DNA from: Candidatus Peregrinibacteria bacterium | GTDB lineage: Bacteria; Patescibacteriota; Gracilibacteria; Peribacterales; Peribacteraceae | Reading direction: 5' to 3' | DNA: 10,108 nucleotides | Assembly (NCBI GenBank): GCA_016215715.1 | Contig: JACRIG010000113.1 | Coordinates: 1-10,108 of the forward strand | Shown: positions 1-6,380 of the stretch, one piece after another | How the letters are laid out: each line of letters begins with the position of its first letter | How positions within the stretch are numbered: position 1 is the stretch's first letter | Translations under genes and position numbers: made by a program | The notes under the pieces: generated by a model | Told to the model about the DNA's origin: nothing | The model's database searches: none | What the model saw: only the letters and a program-made list of their open reading frames with translations

Positions 1-1068
1 ACCGGAGGCACCGGCGACGAGCCACCCCCCGGCAGAACCGCCGCTGAGGATGCCGGCGATGCCGCCGACGAAGGTGAGGGAGACCGCCTCGAGGAGAAAC
101 TGGAGGAGGATGTCGCGGCGGCGGGCGCCGACGGCTTTGCGCAGGCCGATCTCGCGGGTGCGCTCGGTGACCGAGACCAGCATGATATTCATGATGCCGA
201 TGCCGCCGACGAGCAGCGAAATGCCCGCAATGAGTGAGAGGAACACAGTGAGTCCGGCCGTCACGGAATTCACGATGACGCTGATCTGTTCCGCGGAACG
301 CGCGATGAAGTCATCTTTGTCCGGATCATTTTCAGAATTTTTAATATGATGGCGCTGGCGCAGGAGGAGCGTGATGTCTTCCTTCGCAAGGGCAGGATCA
401 CCGATCGTTTTGAGCGTCATGTAGCTTAGATGCGACTGGCCCGTGAGCGCGCGTGCCGTGGAGAACGGAATGAAGACGAGCTTGTCGAGGTCGCTGAGCA
501 GGAGCGAACCGTGGCCTTCAAGAACGCCGATGACCGTGAACGACTGCTCGCCGATGGAGATTTTGCGGCCGACGGGGTGACCATTCCCGAAGAGATCGAT
601 GGCCGTCTGCGACGCGAGGACCGCGACGTTTTTGCCGCCCTCGTCGTCGCTGGCACTCAGGATGCGCCCGTCCTCAATCACGAGACCGTAATTGGCGAAG
701 ATGCCGGGGAGCGTGCCCATGACCATGGGGCTGACATCCTGCGTTCCGTAGTGCACGGGCTTCCCGACGATAATGACGGGAGTAACATTCTCCACCGTGG
801 AAAGACCTTTCACCGCCGTGAAGTCATCGAATATGAGGCTATCGAGATTCCCGCCGAATTTCTGGAAGCCCGTCGGAAAAACATCCATGGTATTGGTGCC
901 GATACTCGCGATCTGGTCCAGAATGTATCCCTGAAAGGTCCGGCCGATACTCACCATCAGCACAACGGACGCAACCCCGATGATGATACCGAGCATCGTG
1001 AGCGCGGTGCGGCTCTTATTCACCGTGATGCCGCGGGTGGCCGTCGAGAGGAGATCGGATGTCAGCAT
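1..1068 (-). CDS. MacB/FtsX-type ABC transporter permease, C-terminus cut by window edge
   Basis: The minus-strand frame is open from the ATG at 1068 to base 1 with no stop, giving 356 residues; by comparison with the neighbouring 417-residue paralogue about 60 C-terminal residues are missing. It shows the MacB layout: TM1 with TMLGIIIGV near residues 24-31, an extracytoplasmic MacB_PCD-type domain (about 45-265), then the FtsX core with LLVGGIGIMNIMLVS and ERTREIGLRKAVGA, where TM2 leads into the coupling helix. The start at 1068 puts TMLG at the same residue number as in the paralogue. An alternative in-frame ATG at 1104 overlaps the upstream stop as ATGA and would add 12 residues; neither has a clear ribosome site. 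It probably pairs with the paralogous permease and the ATPase at 2461-3192 to export a substrate or drive an extracytoplasmic process. Substrate unknown. Confidence 0.93.
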   Translation of the reverse strand, partial: MLTSDLLSTATRGITVNKSRTALTMLGIIIGVASVVLMVSIGRTFQGYILDQIASIGTNTMDVFPTGFQKFGGNLDSLIFDDFTAVKGLSTVENVTPVIIVGKPVHYGTQDVSPMVMGTLPGIFANYGLVIEDGRILSASDDEGGKNVAVLASQTAIDLFGNGHPVGRKISIGEQSFTVIGVLEGHGSLLLSDLDKLVFIPFSTARALTGQSHLSYMTLKTIGDPALAKEDITLLLRQRHHIKNSENDPDKDDFIARSAEQISVIVNSVTAGLTVFLSLIAGISLLVGGIGIMNIMLVSVTERTREIGLRKAVGARRRDILLQFLLEAVSLTFVGGIAGILSGGSAGGWLVAGASG

Positions 1069-1100
1069 AAGAAAGTGCGGAGACGTTCGATGCGCACGTC

Positions 1101-2354
1101 TCATTCGTAGCGCAGGGCTTCGATAGGGGATAATTTTGCAGCACGCCGTGCCGGCTGCAGGCCGAAGGCGAGACCCGTGAGCGCGGCCATCAGGAGTGCT
1201 GCGAGAACCGCCGGGAGCGAAACGGCAAAGATGTACGTTGAAAGAATGCCCTGCACAATCTGCGCGGCGCCGAAGGCGAGGGCGATGCCGATGAAAAGCC
1301 CGACGACGCCGCCGATGAATGTGAGAAGGACGGCTTCTATGAGAAACTGAAGAAGAATATCGCGGTAGTGGGCGCCGACAGCTTTGCGCAGGCCGATCTC
1401 CGCCGTCCGCTCGGTGACCGAGACCAGCATGATGTTCATGATGCCGATGCCGCCGACGAGCAGACTGATGGCGGCGACGGTCGTGATAAAGGCCGTGAGC
1501 CCGAGTGACACGGCGGAGAGAATCTCGTTCGCCTGCGCCGAAGAGCGGACGACAAAATCGTCCTTCGTCTCATCCCAAGTTGCTTGCCCTGAGGAATCCG
1601 CAGATGACGAAGGGCTGATGCCGTGACGGAGACGGAGCAGGTTCTTCACGTCATCAAAGGCAAGGTCGAAGCTGAAGACTGCTTCCATGGTGATGTAGTT
1701 GAGGTACTTCTGGCCGGAAATATTCTTCGCGACGGAAAAGGGAACATAGACCCTATCGTCGGCGTTCTGGAAAAACTGCGAGCCGAGCGCCTTCGTGACC
1801 CCGATGACGGTGAAATGATTCCCGCCGATGCGGATGCGCCTGCCCACGGGATCGCCCGACCCGAAGAATTTCGTCCGCACATCGGGTGCGATAAGCGCGA
1901 CCGGACGGGCTCCGTCGATATCATCGTTATCAATCAGACGCCCCTCCGAGGGGACGATATTCTGATTGCTGAAGAATTCCTCCATGACGCCGAACACCTG
2001 CGGGGACCCTTCCTCGCGGCCGTACGACACCGTCCCCGGGAGGAAGATAACGGGGGCAAGGTGCGTGATCGTCGGGAGTTTTTTGAGCAAGTCGAGATCC
2101 TCGAAGGTCAGACTGTCGTGGCCGGTGGCGATGCTGCTCGGGCCTCCCTCCTGCTGCCCGGGAAATATCACCATACTTTTGGGACCGAGGCTGGAAATCT
2201 GACCAAGGATGACGCCCTTCATGCTCTCGCCGACACAGCTCATGAGCACCACCGCTGCAACACCGATGACGATGCCAAGCATCGTGAGAAGCGAGCGCGA
2301 CGCATGTGTGCGCACGCCGGTGAGAGCCGTGATGAACGTGTCGTGGAGACGCAT
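1101..2354 (-). CDS. MacB/FtsX-type ABC transporter permease (complete)
   Basis: This is a 417-residue membrane protein of the MacB family but without MacB's fused ATPase, which is a separate gene upstream. TM1 lies at about residues 22-40 (LLTMLGIVIGVAAVVLM), a MacB_PCD-like extracytoplasmic domain at about 45-270, and three more TM segments at about 283-310, 336-362 and 378-400. The family hallmark ERTAEIGLRKAVGA (315-328) follows TM2, and the C-terminus has the usual PARRAAKLSPIEALRYE. A Ser-rich stretch (248-255) before the membrane re-entry looks like a linker absent from the paralogue. The ATG at 2354 has no obvious Shine-Dalgarno. A 106-base gap with heptamer repeats separates it from the ATPase gene; downstream the paralogous permease starts 32 bases after this stop, or overlaps it. 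Function as an exporter permease is inferred from family and operon; the substrate cannot be told. Confidence 0.95.
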   Translation of the reverse strand: MRLHDTFITALTGVRTHASRSLLTMLGIVIGVAAVVLMSCVGESMKGVILGQISSLGPKSMVIFPGQQEGGPSSIATGHDSLTFEDLDLLKKLPTITHLAPVIFLPGTVSYGREEGSPQVFGVMEEFFSNQNIVPSEGRLIDNDDIDGARPVALIAPDVRTKFFGSGDPVGRRIRIGGNHFTVIGVTKALGSQFFQNADDRVYVPFSVAKNISGQKYLNYITMEAVFSFDLAFDDVKNLLRLRHGISPSSSADSSGQATWDETKDDFVVRSSAQANEILSAVSLGLTAFITTVAAISLLVGGIGIMNIMLVSVTERTAEIGLRKAVGAHYRDILLQFLIEAVLLTFIGGVVGLFIGIALAFGAAQIVQGILSTYIFAVSLPAVLAALLMAALTGLAFGLQPARRAAKLSPIEALRYE

Positions 2355-2362
2355 GAGGGGAT

Positions 2363-2447
2363 GTTACGGATTACGGGTTACGAGTTACGGGTTGCGTGTT
2401 AAGGGTTTACGATTTCATCTCGTAACTCATAACTTTTAACTCGTAAC
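2363..2447. repeat. Heptamer tandem repeats in two opposing arms (imperfect long hairpin)
   Basis: The left arm, 2363-2404, holds six consecutive 7-base units close to GTTACGG, followed by an 8-base variant GTTTACGA (2405-2412). After a 7-base spacer (2413-2419), the right arm, 2420-2447, holds four units of the reverse complement (TCGTAAC, TCATAAC, TTTTAAC, TCGTAAC). The arms can pair imperfectly; the innermost GTTTACGA/TCGTAAC pairing is complete except for one bulged base. The block fills most of the gap between the ABC ATPase stop and the permease start, so it would be transcribed within the operon. It resembles short tandemly repeated repetitive sequences known from some bacteria. It may slow transcription, protect an mRNA end, or be a neutral expanded repeat; the sequence does not decide. 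Confidence 0.85.
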
Positions 2448-2460
2448 GGCAGAAAGATCT

Positions 2461-3192
2461 TTACTTTAAGGAACTAACATCCTTCGCCACGATTCGCGTA
2501 AAATCCTTGCTGTCCGAATCAATGCGGCCGTCTTTGATATGAATGATACGCTCAGCGTGCTGGGCCGTGGTGCGTTCGTGGGTGACAAGAATGATCGTGT
2601 GCCCCTCGCGATGGAGCTGCTGAAGGGAGTGCATGACGGCGATGCCCGACTGAGAGTCGAGGTTGCCGGTGGGCTCATCGGCAAAGATAACGTCGGGCTG
2701 GGTGACAAGCGCGCGCGCAATCGCGACCCTCTGCTTCTGGCCGCCGGAGAGCTGGCTGCTGAGGTAATCCCTGCGGTCAGAGAGTCCGACGATTTTGATG
2801 GCGCCGAGCGCCCTCCCGTCGCGTTCGCCCACAGGAATGGTGGGGTGGTACAGGAGCGGCAGCAAAACATTCTGAAAAACCGTCGTCCGCGGGAGGAGAT
2901 TAAAAGCCTGAAAGACGAAGCTGACGCGCGTCGCGCGGATCTTCGCCAGTTCGTCGTCCGTCATGCTGCCGGCTTCATCGCCCTGGAAGAGATAACGGCC
3001 CGCTGTATGAAGATCGAGAAAGCCGAGGATGTGCATAAGCGTCGACTTGCCCGAGCCCGAGGGGCCCATGATCGCGACGAACTCACCCTTGTTGATCGTC
3101 AGGTTGATATCGAAAAGCACGGGCGTCTCGACATCGTCATTGAAGTACGACTTGGAGAGATTGCGCGTTTCGATGAGAGGAGTTTTCGTCAT
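2461..3192 (-). CDS. MacB/LolD-type ABC transporter ATP-binding protein
   Basis: This 243-residue protein hydrolyses ATP to drive the permeases encoded downstream. All ABC motifs are intact: Walker A GPSGSGKST (43-51), Q-loop Q95 in FVFQAFNLLP, signature LSGGQKQR (148-155), Walker B VIFADEP (168-174) with catalytic E173, D-loop NLDS (177-180) and switch H205. The FNLLP sequence after the Q-loop and the DEPTGNLDS stretch are typical of the MacB/LolD/FtsE group rather than importers. The length fits a stand-alone LolD-like ATPase. The start ATG overlaps the stop of the adaptor gene by 4 bases (ATGA), which suggests translational coupling. The protein should sit on the cytoplasmic face, bound to the two MacB-like permeases. 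Assignment to the family is secure; the transported substrate is unknown. Confidence 0.97.
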   Translation of the reverse strand: MTKTPLIETRNLSKSYFNDDVETPVLFDINLTINKGEFVAIMGPSGSGKSTLMHILGFLDLHTAGRYLFQGDEAGSMTDDELAKIRATRVSFVFQAFNLLPRTTVFQNVLLPLLYHPTIPVGERDGRALGAIKIVGLSDRRDYLSSQLSGGQKQRVAIARALVTQPDVIFADEPTGNLDSQSGIAVMHSLQQLHREGHTIILVTHERTTAQHAERIIHIKDGRIDSDSKDFTRIVAKDVSSLK

Positions 3193-4964
3193 TTTTTCTC
3201 GAGAACGATGATGGTTTCGCCCGAACCAATGCCGGTCACTTCGCTGTCCCCTGCCGCACCTTCCATCCCGACCGTCACGACGCGCTCCTCGACCTTTCCA
3301 TTCTCCTGAAGAACACGGACCATGGGCCGGCCGGTACTGTCTTCGAGCACCGCACGGGCGGGAACATGCACGACATCTTTCCGGATGCCCGTCGTGATGG
3401 CGGCGTCGCCGGTCATACCGATCTTGAGGTCGGTGTGCGGGTAGACGAAGTCGAGACGGACGCGGTACTTCGGCACGCCGTCTTTGATAGTGGCGGACGG
3501 ATCGACGTCGCCGACTCGCAGCGCAAAATGCGTGCCGCGGAAGGCGTCGAGCTCAACGGATCCCGACTGGGTCAGCTGAACTTTTGGAATGTCGATCTCT
3601 GACACGAACATTTCTATGCGGTATGGCGATTCCCCGAGCAGCGTCACGGCGGCACCCACCGGGAGTGACTCCCCGATGCGGATGTTTACATGCGTGACGA
3701 TGCCGCTGACGGGAGCCGTCAGAACCGTATCCGCGAATTCTGCGTGCGCGCGCGCGAGGAGCGCCTGCTGCTGGCGGACGCGAGCGCGCGCAGCGTCGAG
3801 TTCGCCCGGACGGGCGCCGGCGCGTTTCAGGTCAAGCGCGGCCTGCGCCGAGCGGATGGTGCTCCGGTACGTGGCGATGTCGCTCTGCGCCTTGTCGCGC
3901 GTGCCGGTATAACTCACGACACTCGCCTCAGCGCTGCCGATCTTTGTATCGTACCCCGCCGATGCGTTCTGCAGCGATGAGAGTGACGCCGAAAGATTGC
4001 CGGCGGCGCCATCGATGGTGCTCCGGTCCGTTGCAATCGACGCCTTGAGACTCTCACGGGACGATGATGTGAAGTACGAGGTTTCACGGAGCGAACTGAT
4101 GAGTATGAAAAGTGTGTCCAGAACATTGCCGGACGTGACGGCGGCAGATTGCGCAGCGCGGAGGGCTTCGAGCGTCGCTCTGTAATCGTCCCCCACCAGT
4201 GCGGCTTTCCTGCGCGCGGCGCTGATCGCGTCCTGCGCGCTGCGCTGCTGTGCGCGCACGCCATTGAGTGCCGCAGGCTGGTCTTTGCTTATTGCATCCT
4301 GCACGTCAGAGCGGCTTAAGACATCGTCAACCGTCGAGAGCGCGTTCTCGCTTGCGGTCAGCTCTTCATTGATGGAACTGAGGGACGTACTCACCTGCCC
4401 CGCAAGACTGACACTCGCCTCCTGCCTGATGATGTCGAGCTGCTGCTGCGAGAGCATGAGATTTTCCTCAGCAGATGTGAGCGACTGCTCTGCCGCCAGA
4501 AGCGCCGCCTGCTTGTTCTCAAGATCCGCCTCGGCAATTGCGATGTCCTCGGGGCGCGACCCTTCCTCCAGTGTGCGCAGGTCCGCCTGAGCAGAATCGA
4601 GTGCAGCCCTCTGTGAAGCGATATTTGCGCCAAGGCCACCTGACTTGAGTTCCGCAAGACGCTGTCCGGCGCGGACGCGATCTCCTTCTTTTACGAGTAC
4701 GCGGGCGACGATGCCGGCAGCAGAAAACTTCAGCTCCAGCTGGCGTTCCGAAACAACCGTCCCGACAGCTTCGACCGTCTGGATGAGATCGCCCTTCGCT
4801 GCGCTGACCGTGATGTATTCGGGAGCTTTTGGCCGGGTGATCCACCAGAGGCCAAAGATCAGAAGAGCGACGAGGACGCCGGCTGCAAGGGATTTCTTAG
4901 GGTGCGTTTTGAGGATTACCGGAATGCGCGGGAAGATGCCTGTGGTACGGGTGAGGAAAGACAT
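3189..4964 (-). CDS. HlyD/MacA-type adaptor (membrane fusion protein) with very long coiled-coil region
   Basis: The 591-residue protein has a short cytoplasmic N-terminus, one TM anchor (about 25-42, ending LLIFGLWWI), the first half of a biotinyl-lipoyl-like domain (about 78-108, with VLVKEGDRVRAGQ), a long Ala/Ser/Gln-rich helical region (about 112-412), the second lipoyl half (414-445, TAPVSGIVTHV), a beta-barrel (446-530) and a membrane-proximal C-terminal domain. MacA itself is about 370 residues, so the extra length lies in the helical part. That part has two similar motifs, GSRPEDIAIAEADL (135-148) and GARPGELDAARARV (383-396), on either side of an insert. I chose the ATG at 4964 because it follows the marR stop by 16 bases; an in-frame start at 5051 would overlap marR by 71 bases and add 29 atypical residues. 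It is the partner of the downstream ATPase and permeases. Confidence 0.93.
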   Translation of the reverse strand: MSFLTRTTGIFPRIPVILKTHPKKSLAAGVLVALLIFGLWWITRPKAPEYITVSAAKGDLIQTVEAVGTVVSERQLELKFSAAGIVARVLVKEGDRVRAGQRLAELKSGGLGANIASQRAALDSAQADLRTLEEGSRPEDIAIAEADLENKQAALLAAEQSLTSAEENLMLSQQQLDIIRQEASVSLAGQVSTSLSSINEELTASENALSTVDDVLSRSDVQDAISKDQPAALNGVRAQQRSAQDAISAARRKAALVGDDYRATLEALRAAQSAAVTSGNVLDTLFILISSLRETSYFTSSSRESLKASIATDRSTIDGAAGNLSASLSSLQNASAGYDTKIGSAEASVVSYTGTRDKAQSDIATYRSTIRSAQAALDLKRAGARPGELDAARARVRQQQALLARAHAEFADTVLTAPVSGIVTHVNIRIGESLPVGAAVTLLGESPYRIEMFVSEIDIPKVQLTQSGSVELDAFRGTHFALRVGDVDPSATIKDGVPKYRVRLDFVYPHTDLKIGMTGDAAITTGIRKDVVHVPARAVLEDSTGRPMVRVLQENGKVEERVVTVGMEGAAGDSEVTGIGSGETIIVLEKK

Positions 4965-4980
4965 GGGAAAGGAGAAGGAA

Positions 4981-5430
4981 TCAGTGCGAAGAGAGCGATG
5001 AAAGTTTCGTGCTGAGTTTTTCATGAAGGCGTGCGAGTTCGAGTTGTTCACTTCTGGTCAGAAGCCCGAAGATACGACGCAGAACCTGCCTGCGCCTTTC
5101 ATGCTTTTTGCGGAGAATCGTCTTTCCGGAGGAAGTGAGCCGGAGGCGGACGAGCTTGCGGTTTTCTTCGTCGTGCAGCCGCGAGACCAAGCCGGTACGG
5201 ACGAGACGATTGATCAGCGAGGTCGCGGAGGGTGAGGAAATATGCAGCGATTCGGCAAGCTGTTTCATTGTCATGCCCTTCAGCTCACTGATGAGAAACA
5301 GTGTATGGATGTGCAGCAGATTCGCACCGTCTGCGGTTTTCGTCTGCCCGATCATCTGCTGGCGCATGATGCGGCCGAAGTCGTAGGTGCTTTCGATCAG
5401 CCGGTCGATGGGGTTTTTCCGTGAACTCAC
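4981..5430 (-). CDS. MarR-family transcriptional regulator
   Basis: This 149-residue protein is a likely dimeric DNA-binding repressor. The winged helix is clear: the helix-turn-helix is about residues 54-78 (MTMKQLAESLHISSPSAT onward to NRLV), followed by the wing with DEENRKLVRLRLT (87-99), close to the usual MarR D-x-R-D-R-R form. Helices before and after (10-50 and 103-145) would form the dimer interface. The length is normal for the family. The start is GTG at 5430, giving MSSRKNPIDR; no Shine-Dalgarno is visible in the AT-rich leader. It is the first gene of the exporter operon, an arrangement typical of drug- or toxin-responsive efflux systems. A palindrome over its own promoter (5449-5461) suggests autorepression. 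The inducing ligand is not predictable. Confidence 0.95.
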   Translation of the reverse strand: MSSRKNPIDRLIESTYDFGRIMRQQMIGQTKTADGANLLHIHTLFLISELKGMTMKQLAESLHISSPSATSLINRLVRTGLVSRLHDEENRKLVRLRLTSSGKTILRKKHERRRQVLRRIFGLLTRSEQLELARLHEKLSTKLSSLSSH

Positions 5431-5448
5431 AATGCGAATATAAAATTA

Positions 5449-5461
5449 TTAGAGCGTCTAA
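5449..5461. promoter_or_regulatory. Candidate MarR operator (palindrome at marR promoter)
   Basis: TTAGAGCGTCTAA is a perfect inverted repeat with 5-base arms and a 3-base centre. It touches the -10 box (5461-5466) and covers the expected transcription start. An outer pair of 8-base arms, CGAATATA (5435-5442) and TATATTCG (5463-5470), also forms an inverted repeat, though not concentric with the inner one. MarR proteins usually bind AT-rich palindromes placed like this, so autoregulation is a reasonable inference. No binding data. Confidence 0.6.
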
Positions 5462-5488
5462 GTATATTCGCCCCTCCCTTCCTGTCAA
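5461..5488 (-). promoter_or_regulatory. Sigma70-type promoter of the marR-exporter operon
   Basis: On the minus strand a perfect -35 box TTGACA (5488-5483) is followed by a 16-base spacer and a -10 box TATACT (5466-5461), which matches TATAAT at five of six positions. Transcription would start near 5454, giving a leader of about 24 bases before the GTG at 5430. The -35 box begins 11 bases past the stop codon of the upstream sugar nucleotide gene, so the exporter operon has its own promoter. Confidence 0.75.
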
Positions 5489-5499
5489 GACTTCTGCCG

Positions 5500-6318
5500 T
5501 TATTTTTTGAGATGCTCCAGTGCCCTCCGGACAGCGTTTTCCACGGGTTCGGGAGTGATCCCCTCCTCTTCCAGTTTTTGCACCGAAAGAATGCAGTTAC
5601 TGCGGGCCGCCTTCGTGATGAGACCAAGATCATCCAGCGTCAGCCGGGTGAACGCGTGCGACGGATCGACAATCTCACGATAGAGTTCCATGATGCGGTA
5701 TGGCGACAGCGAGCCGGAGTTGACGACGTTGTAGATGCCGGTCCTGCGCCGCTCAATGAGAGTGCGCGTGGCCTTGAGAAAATCGGGAAGATAGGTGATG
5801 GAGTTCTGCGCGTCGAGGACCGTCGGATACCTGCGCAATTTCATGATGAGATTACGGTCGTTGGGCACGCGATCGAAGGGCATCCGCAACCGGAGAATCA
5901 GCACGGGAAACTCCCGCAGCACGGCCTCGGACCAGATTTTGGTGCGGGAATAGAAACTGCCGGAAAAATTCGGCTCGTCTGCTTCCGAAAATCCTTTGCC
6001 GCCGTTATCTCCGTTATAAATACAGCCGGAACTGAGGTGTGCAAAGTAGATTTTCCGCTTCATGCATTCCTCCAGAAGCACGAGCGGGCCCGTCACATTT
6101 CCGCGGACGGTTTCGGGCTTGTGATCCTCGCACCAGTCAATGTTCGGTCGCCCCGTTTTGCCCGCGGCATTCACGATCGCATCCGGTTTTTCCGCATCGA
6201 GCACCGCACCGACGGCCGACGAATCTGCAATATCGGCATCGGAGGCGATGGCCCCCGGCAGGGCATCCAGAAGTTGTTTCCCGATGTACCCGCGCGGGCC
6301 GAAAACGAGGATTTTCAC
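5500..6318 (-). CDS. SDR-type nucleotide-sugar 3,5-epimerase/4-reductase, NRS/ER-like (RmlD superfamily)
   Basis: The 272-residue protein has an N-terminal Rossmann fold with GPRGYIG (7-13) and the SDR catalytic pair Y123/K127 in YSRTK. It is in the RmlD/extended SDR superfamily, whose members reduce 4-keto-6-deoxy sugars on nucleotide carriers. Its distinctive stretches (GRPNIDWCEDHKPET 56-70, SSGCIYN 96-102, PNFSGSFYSRTK 116-127, LRLRMP 142-147, TGIYNVVNSG 193-202, DPSHAF 218-223) closely resemble my recollection of the plant NRS/ER enzyme and the C-terminal part of RHM, which both epimerise and reduce to make dTDP- or UDP-L-rhamnose. C99 and K160 fall where I recall the epimerase residues of the Arabidopsis enzyme. 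The start is GTG at 6318, with AGGA about 7 bases upstream. No other rhamnose gene is adjacent; the gene appears to be expressed alone, divergent from ftsK. Family certain; exact substrate inferred. Confidence 0.9.
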   Translation of the reverse strand: MKILVFGPRGYIGKQLLDALPGAIASDADIADSSAVGAVLDAEKPDAIVNAAGKTGRPNIDWCEDHKPETVRGNVTGPLVLLEECMKRKIYFAHLSSGCIYNGDNGGKGFSEADEPNFSGSFYSRTKIWSEAVLREFPVLILRLRMPFDRVPNDRNLIMKLRRYPTVLDAQNSITYLPDFLKATRTLIERRRTGIYNVVNSGSLSPYRIMELYREIVDPSHAFTRLTLDDLGLITKAARSNCILSVQKLEEEGITPEPVENAVRRALEHLKK

Positions 6319-6366
6319 GGGGGAATCCTACCGGAAAACGACTCTACCGCGCCAGAAAAAATGGGG

Positions 6367-6372
6367 TATAAT
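6367..6372 (+). promoter_or_regulatory. -10 box for ftsK, giving a leaderless or nearly leaderless mRNA
   Basis: A perfect TATAAT lies 8 bases before the ftsK ATG (6381). Transcription normally starts about 7 bases past the -10 box, which would be at or within a few bases of the start codon, leaving no room for a ribosome binding site. No convincing -35 box is seen 16-18 bases upstream. Confidence 0.5.
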
Positions 6373-6380
6373 CAATACCG

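Noticed and set aside
2405..2447. Rho-independent terminator between the ATPase and the permease
   Set aside because: The hairpin is imperfect and no run of T follows it on the transcribed strand. Termination here would also separate the permeases from the rest of their module.
1623..3309. Plus-strand open frames of about 256-259 codons at 1623-2402 and 2539-3309
   Set aside because: Both are antisense to the permease and ATPase genes, with low-complexity, charged translations and no motifs.
4965..5051. N-terminal extension of the adaptor gene to an ATG at 5051
   Set aside because: It would overlap marR by 71 bases and add residues unlike an adaptor N-terminus. The ATG at 4964 gives the usual short tail before the TM anchor.
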